A stretch of 64,000 nt of DNA from Epilithonimonas hungarica (lineage in GTDB: Bacteria; Bacteroidota; Bacteroidia; Flavobacteriales; Weeksellaceae). The notes below the pieces were generated by a model. The model had not been told where the DNA came from, made no database searches, and saw only the letters and a program-made list of their open reading frames with translations. This document shows, piece after piece, positions 60,924 through 64,000 of this stretch. Position 1 is the first letter of the stretch, and every line of letters begins with the position of its first letter. Position numbers and translations under genes: made by a program. The stretch spans positions 1,116,001 through 1,180,000 of the forward strand of contig NZ_FNBH01000001.1 of the NCBI RefSeq assembly GCF_900102265.1. Direction: 5' to 3'.

Positions 60924-62351
60924 GTGATAAAGCCAAAACTTACCCCAAAACAGAAAGCTTTAGCTATTAATCTTGATTCTTCAATTTACGGAACTTTTGC
61001 GGAGATAGGAGCGGGTCAAGAAACTGTAAGACACTTTTTCCGAGCTGGTGGCGCTTCTCAAACCATTGCGAAAGCAATGTCTGCTTACGATAAGGACTTT
61101 TCTGATGCAATATATGGCAAAGAGGCCAAAAACCGATACGTAACTCAGAACAGACTCAGGAAAATGTTGCGTTACGAAGTGGCTCTTATAGAGGAAAGGA
61201 TTCCGAGAGAGAACAATCCGGGGAAAAAATTCTTTTCCTATGCCAATACTGTTACAACCATCAATTTCGATAAAACGACAAAAGGTCACGGTTGGGTAGG
61301 TGTGAGATTTCAAAATTCTGAAAATGAAGAATATAACGAAATTATCATTCACGTAAAATTCAAAGAGACCAATCCGACTTTGCAACAGGAGACTTTGGGA
61401 AGTCTAGGAGTTAATTTGATCTATGGGGCTTATTTTTATACAGACAATCCAAGGATCCTTGTAGAATCTTTGTATGATGACCTTTCTCTGGACAGATTGG
61501 AGATCGATATGATAGATTTCAGCGGTCCAGCTTTCAGGTATGTGGACAATCGACTGATGAGTCTTCAGCTTGTGAAATTGGGAATGACAGATGCTGTGAT
61601 CTTCAATTCCCAAGGGAACAATATGTTGCCGGCGGATATTCTTTACAAGAAAAATATTTTTGCGGTAAGAGGTAGTTTCCGGCCTGTAACTCGAGTGAAT
61701 ATCGATATGTTCGAGCACGGTCTGGAAATGTTCAATCAGGATAATTCTTGTGACCACGAGAATACACAGATTCTTTTCGAAATTACGATTTCGAATCTGC
61801 GAGCTGCTGGAGATATCGATGAAAGGGATTTCCTGGACAGAGTTGATATTTTGGGAACTTTAGGATATACGGTAATGATTTCCAACTTCTCCGAATATTA
61901 CCGAATGGTAGACTATTTCTCAACATTTACAAATCAGCATATCGGTGTTGCAATGGGAGTTAACAATTTGTTGGATGTCTTCGATGAGGAATACTATAAG
62001 AATCTTCCGGGAGGGATTTTGGAAGCTTTTGGCAAGTTCTTCAAAAAGGATATGCGTGTTTACCTTTATCCTTACAAAAATCCGGAGGATGGCGAATTGC
62101 TGACTTCGGAAAACCTGAAGGTCCACGATAATCTCAAAGAATTGTACAAATATTTCAAGCTCAATAAGAGGATTGTGGATATTTCCAATTACAATCCGAA
62201 ATTCCTGGAAATCTATTCCCGAGAGATCCTTAAAAAGATCGTTACTCACGAATTGGGCTGGGAAGATGAGTTACCGAAAAGTGTGGCCGAAATGATAAAA
62301 GATAGAGGGATGTTCGGTTATAAAGAATTAACTTTTGAAGGATTAAATTAA
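60924..62351 (+). CDS. Conserved 475-residue protein of unclear function
   Basis: A soluble protein of 475 residues with a GTG start at 60924, reading MIKPKLTPKQKALAINLDSS and EIGAGQETVRHFFRAGGASQTIAKAMSAYDKDFSDAIYG at the N-terminus. No signal peptide, barrel or membrane helix is present, although homologues are often labelled TonB-dependent receptor or nicotinate-nucleotide adenylyltransferase. I see no HxGH nucleotidyltransferase motif. An acidic, mixed alpha/beta protein, highly conserved in Bacteroidota as far as I recall. It is 5 bases before the GAF gene, so the two are probably co-transcribed. Confidence 0.7.
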   Translation: MIKPKLTPKQKALAINLDSSIYGTFAEIGAGQETVRHFFRAGGASQTIAKAMSAYDKDFSDAIYGKEAKNRYVTQNRLRKMLRYEVALIEERIPRENNPGKKFFSYANTVTTINFDKTTKGHGWVGVRFQNSENEEYNEIIIHVKFKETNPTLQQETLGSLGVNLIYGAYFYTDNPRILVESLYDDLSLDRLEIDMIDFSGPAFRYVDNRLMSLQLVKLGMTDAVIFNSQGNNMLPADILYKKNIFAVRGSFRPVTRVNIDMFEHGLEMFNQDNSCDHENTQILFEITISNLRAAGDIDERDFLDRVDILGTLGYTVMISNFSEYYRMVDYFSTFTNQHIGVAMGVNNLLDVFDEEYYKNLPGGILEAFGKFFKKDMRVYLYPYKNPEDGELLTSENLKVHDNLKELYKYFKLNKRIVDISNYNPKFLEIYSREILKKIVTHELGWEDELPKSVAEMIKDRGMFGYKELTFEGLN

Positions 62352-62356
62352 TAACA

Positions 62357-62806
62357 ATGGTAGAACTTAAAAAAAGACTTTCATTCATTTTAGAAAGTCC
62401 GGAACACGATAAGAACGCGAAACTTCTGAAGATCTGCCAGGTCTTGGACAAAGAGATTTCCTATTACAATTGGACCGGTTTTTACTTCAAGAATGGAGAT
62501 AAAGATGAGTTGATCCTTGGTCCTTATGTTGGAGCGGAAACAGACCATACGATCATTCCTTTTGGAAAAGGTATCTGTGGTCAGGTTGCAGTTTCTGGGG
62601 AAACTTTTGTAGTTCCGGATGTTTGGGCGCAGGATAATTATCTAGCTTGTTCCATTGATACAAAGGCGGAGATTGTAGTTCCTATCTTCAAGAATGGGGA
62701 AAATATTGGACAAATCGATATCGATTCTCATACAATCGACCCATTCACAACAGAAGATGAAGAACTGCTGAACTGGCTTTGTGAGGAGGTTGCGAAGATT
62801 TTGTAG
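62357..62806 (+). CDS. GAF-domain free methionine-R-sulfoxide reductase-like protein
   Basis: A 149-residue single GAF domain close to fRMsr enzymes (YebR/YtsP): NWTGFYF, IPFGKGICGQVAVSGETFVVPDV with Cys74, and NYLACSIDTKAEIVVPIF with Cys98. These match two of the three reactive Cys of Escherichia coli fRMsr (94 and 118); the third (84) is His64 here. Reduction of free Met-R-sulfoxide is likely, with Cys98 as nucleophile. Confidence 0.85.
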   Translation: MVELKKRLSFILESPEHDKNAKLLKICQVLDKEISYYNWTGFYFKNGDKDELILGPYVGAETDHTIIPFGKGICGQVAVSGETFVVPDVWAQDNYLACSIDTKAEIVVPIFKNGENIGQIDIDSHTIDPFTTEDEELLNWLCEEVAKIL

Positions 62807-62853
62807 TTAAAAATTTTTTATAAAGATAAATAGTCGCATACATTGCGGCTTTT

Positions 62854-63582
62854 TTATTGTTTGATTTCTGTCAAAAGTTCCCGATAATATTCCCCACACT
62901 TTGCCAGATGTGTCCCATACCACGAAAACGCTTCGCCGTCAACAATCATAATTTTCTGATTCAGACAAACTTCTTTGAATTCCTCAATATGTTTTTCCTT
63001 GAAAGGAAAAGGCTCTGACGAAAGGAAGATCAAATCAGCTTCCTTCAAATCTTCCAATTGAACTTCGGGATATCGTTTCTGATTTTTAAACAGATTTTCA
63101 AATCCTAATTCTTCTAAAATTCTCGAAATAAATGTATCGCCACCAATTGTCATATATGGGTTTTTCCAAATGAGATAAGCGACTTTCAAGCGTTTTTCAG
63201 GCTTAGGAATATCAAAAGCTTCATAGGTTCTCAAATTGAAAAACTGAGCTTTTTCTTCCTTCCCAAAGATGTGTCCGAGTTGTTTGATGAGATAATAATT
63301 ATCTTCAAGTGTTTCAATATTCGTTACCAAAACTTTGAGATCTTTCATCAGTTCCTCGACTTGCTCTTTGATATTTTCCTCCTTATTGGCAATGATCAGG
63401 TCTGGTTTCAGAGATTTGATTTTATCGATGTTGAGGTTTTTTGTTCCGCCAATCAATTCAACTTTATCAACCAAATTTTCCGGATGAATGCAGAACTTTG
63501 TCCTGCCAACAATTTCGTCAGTTGATAAACCCAGATCAAATAATGTCTCCGTAATCGATGGAACAAGTGAAATAACTCTCAT
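62854..63582 (-). CDS. BtuF-like helical backbone metal receptor, no signal peptide
   Basis: A 242-residue protein of the BtuF/FhuD periplasmic-binding fold: RVISLVPSITETLFDLGL, LIGGTKNLNIDKIKSLKPDLIIANKEEN and YMTIGGDTFISRILEELGFENL. It starts directly at the first strand, without signal peptide or lipobox, and no in-frame upstream start would add one. It therefore seems cytosolic. Cobalamin or a metal chelate may be the ligand. No ABC transporter genes are beside it. Confidence 0.78.
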   Translation of the reverse strand: MRVISLVPSITETLFDLGLSTDEIVGRTKFCIHPENLVDKVELIGGTKNLNIDKIKSLKPDLIIANKEENIKEQVEELMKDLKVLVTNIETLEDNYYLIKQLGHIFGKEEKAQFFNLRTYEAFDIPKPEKRLKVAYLIWKNPYMTIGGDTFISRILEELGFENLFKNQKRYPEVQLEDLKEADLIFLSSEPFPFKEKHIEEFKEVCLNQKIMIVDGEAFSWYGTHLAKCGEYYRELLTEIKQ

Positions 63583-63602
63583 AAAAAGGAATTTTACTTT
63601 AA

Positions 63603-63626
63603 TGTTTCGAGGATCTCAGCAGGACA
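63603..63626 (-). repeat. Dispersed short repeat, copy 4 (inverted)
   Basis: Read on the minus strand it contains CTGCTGAGATCCTCGAAACA. Together with copy 5 it makes an inverted pair with about 31 bases between. Confidence 0.5.
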
Positions 63627-63657
63627 AATTCAATATTGAATTTGAAATTGTAGATAA

Positions 63658-63681
63658 TGTCAGCCTGAGGCTCTCGAAGAC
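63658..63681 (+). repeat. Dispersed short repeat, copy 5
   Basis: Contains CTGAGGCTCTCGAAGAC, the best-conserved version of the element also found at 7083, 10624, 19735 and 63603. Confidence 0.55.
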
Positions 63682-63692
63682 TTTGAATAAAA

Positions 63693-63728
63693 AAACTCTC
63701 TCAAAAATAAGAATTTCTGAGAGAGTTT
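63693..63728 (-). terminator. Terminator of Lys/Ala-rich gene
   Basis: An eleven-base perfect stem AAACTCTCTCA / TGAGAGAGTTT with a minus-strand T run, 75 bases downstream of the gene ending at 63803. Confidence 0.88.
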
Positions 63729-63802
63729 AATATTGTAAAATTAATAATGAAGAATGAATTGCGGAATTTTCAATCATCACATCAACTCATTATCGTATCA
63801 AA

Positions 63803-64000
63803 TTAATCTTCTTTCTTAGTTGCTTTTTTAGCAGCTGTTTTTTTAACTGGCTTTTCTTCTGTAGCTTCTGCTTTTTCAGCAGCCTTTTTTGCCGGCGCTT
63901 TTTTAGCAGCTGGTTTTTTCTCTTCTTTTTCTTCAACTACCTTAGCTTCTTCAATAGTTTCTTCTGCTGGCGCTTCTGGTTTTACAAAACTTTCCGGTGT
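63803..64000 (-). CDS. C-terminus of Lys/Ala/Glu-rich-tailed protein
   Basis: Open reverse frame of 65 residues to the window edge, ending KKTAAKKATKKED. It is a low-complexity AKKA/EEK tail beginning with TPESFVKPEAPAEE. Such tails are common at the C-termini of flavobacterial ribosomal proteins and other nucleic-acid-binding proteins; the body of the protein lies outside the window, so the identity is not given. A stand-alone histone H1-like protein is less likely because the frame continues past the edge. Confidence 0.7.
   Translation of the reverse strand, partial: TPESFVKPEAPAEETIEEAKVVEEKEEKKPAAKKAPAKKAAEKAEATEEKPVKKTAAKKATKKED

Noticed and set aside
63803-64000. Stand-alone histone H1-like protein
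   Set aside because: The frame is open through the window edge, and the AKKA tail is a common extension of other proteins, so no identity is claimed.
1-64000. CRISPR arrays, rRNA genes, transposase genes, prophage
   Set aside because: No regularly spaced direct repeats, rRNA stretches, DDE or integrase-type proteins or phage structural genes were seen; the sheath and tube genes belong to the T6SS, not to a phage.

Overview
This window is chromosomal DNA from a Flavobacteriia member of the Bacteroidota, most likely Chryseobacterium or a close Weeksellaceae relative. The evidence is the low GC content, a type IX secretion (T9SS) sorting tail, promoters of the Bacteroidota type (TTTG-N19-TAnnTTTG), a subtype iii type VI secretion (T6SSiii) locus, the near absence of Shine-Dalgarno sequences, and many short interspersed palindromic repeats. 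The genus is an inference from protein style, not a search result.

Layout. 1-6 kb: the end of a HipA-like kinase gene, a sensor kinase/LytTR regulator pair and a large T9SS-exported adhesin-like protein. 6-13 kb: housekeeping and transport genes (nitronate monooxygenase-like enzyme, PnuC, APC permease, HAD phosphatase, DUF421 protein). 13.2-23.6 kb: a long minus-strand cluster with three ATP-grasp-type proteins, a GCS2 carboxylate-amine ligase, a class I glutamine amidotransferase, two alpha/beta hydrolases and an M17 aminopeptidase. It looks like a peptide or amide metabolite pathway, interrupted by a RelE-type toxin-antitoxin pair and followed by an OGG-fold protein. 23.8-27.7 kb: a secreted GH43 enzyme, a thioesterase and dnaA. 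27.7-30.8 kb: an arsenic operon (arsR, DUF6428, thioredoxin-type arsC, acr3, GNAT acetyltransferase) with two identical palindromic operators. 30.8-42.9 kb: LMW phosphatase, DctA-like symporter, tetrapyrrole methylase-like enzyme, AI-2E family transporter, DUF1684, a frameshifted small gene, mutS2, a YceI-porin-YceI group and a Na+/H+ antiporter.

43.2-58.7 kb: a T6SSiii locus in one direction. The order is PKD membrane protein, ClpV/TssH, NlpC/P60-like lipoprotein, TssG, TssN, TssK, TssO, TssP, an unassigned 229-residue protein, TssE, TssF, TssB and TssC. A separate unit follows with two intact Hcp (TssD) genes, a third Hcp gene broken by one missing A, and a decayed VgrG-like remnant. No intact VgrG, PAAR protein, recognisable TssR, effector or immunity gene was seen, so the spike and effectors must be encoded elsewhere. 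59.9-64 kb: tRNA-Leu(CAA), an MBL-fold hydrolase, a conserved 475-residue protein of unclear function, a GAF-type methionine sulfoxide reductase-like protein, a BtuF-like protein and the Lys/Ala-rich C-terminus of a truncated gene.

The most interesting items are the unusual envelope components of the T6SSiii locus (a PKD protein, and a lipoprotein whose NlpC/P60 catalytic histidines are gone), the decaying Hcp/VgrG module beside it, the multi-amidoligase cluster, and the duplicated ars operator. All functions come from reading motifs by eye; no database search was run.
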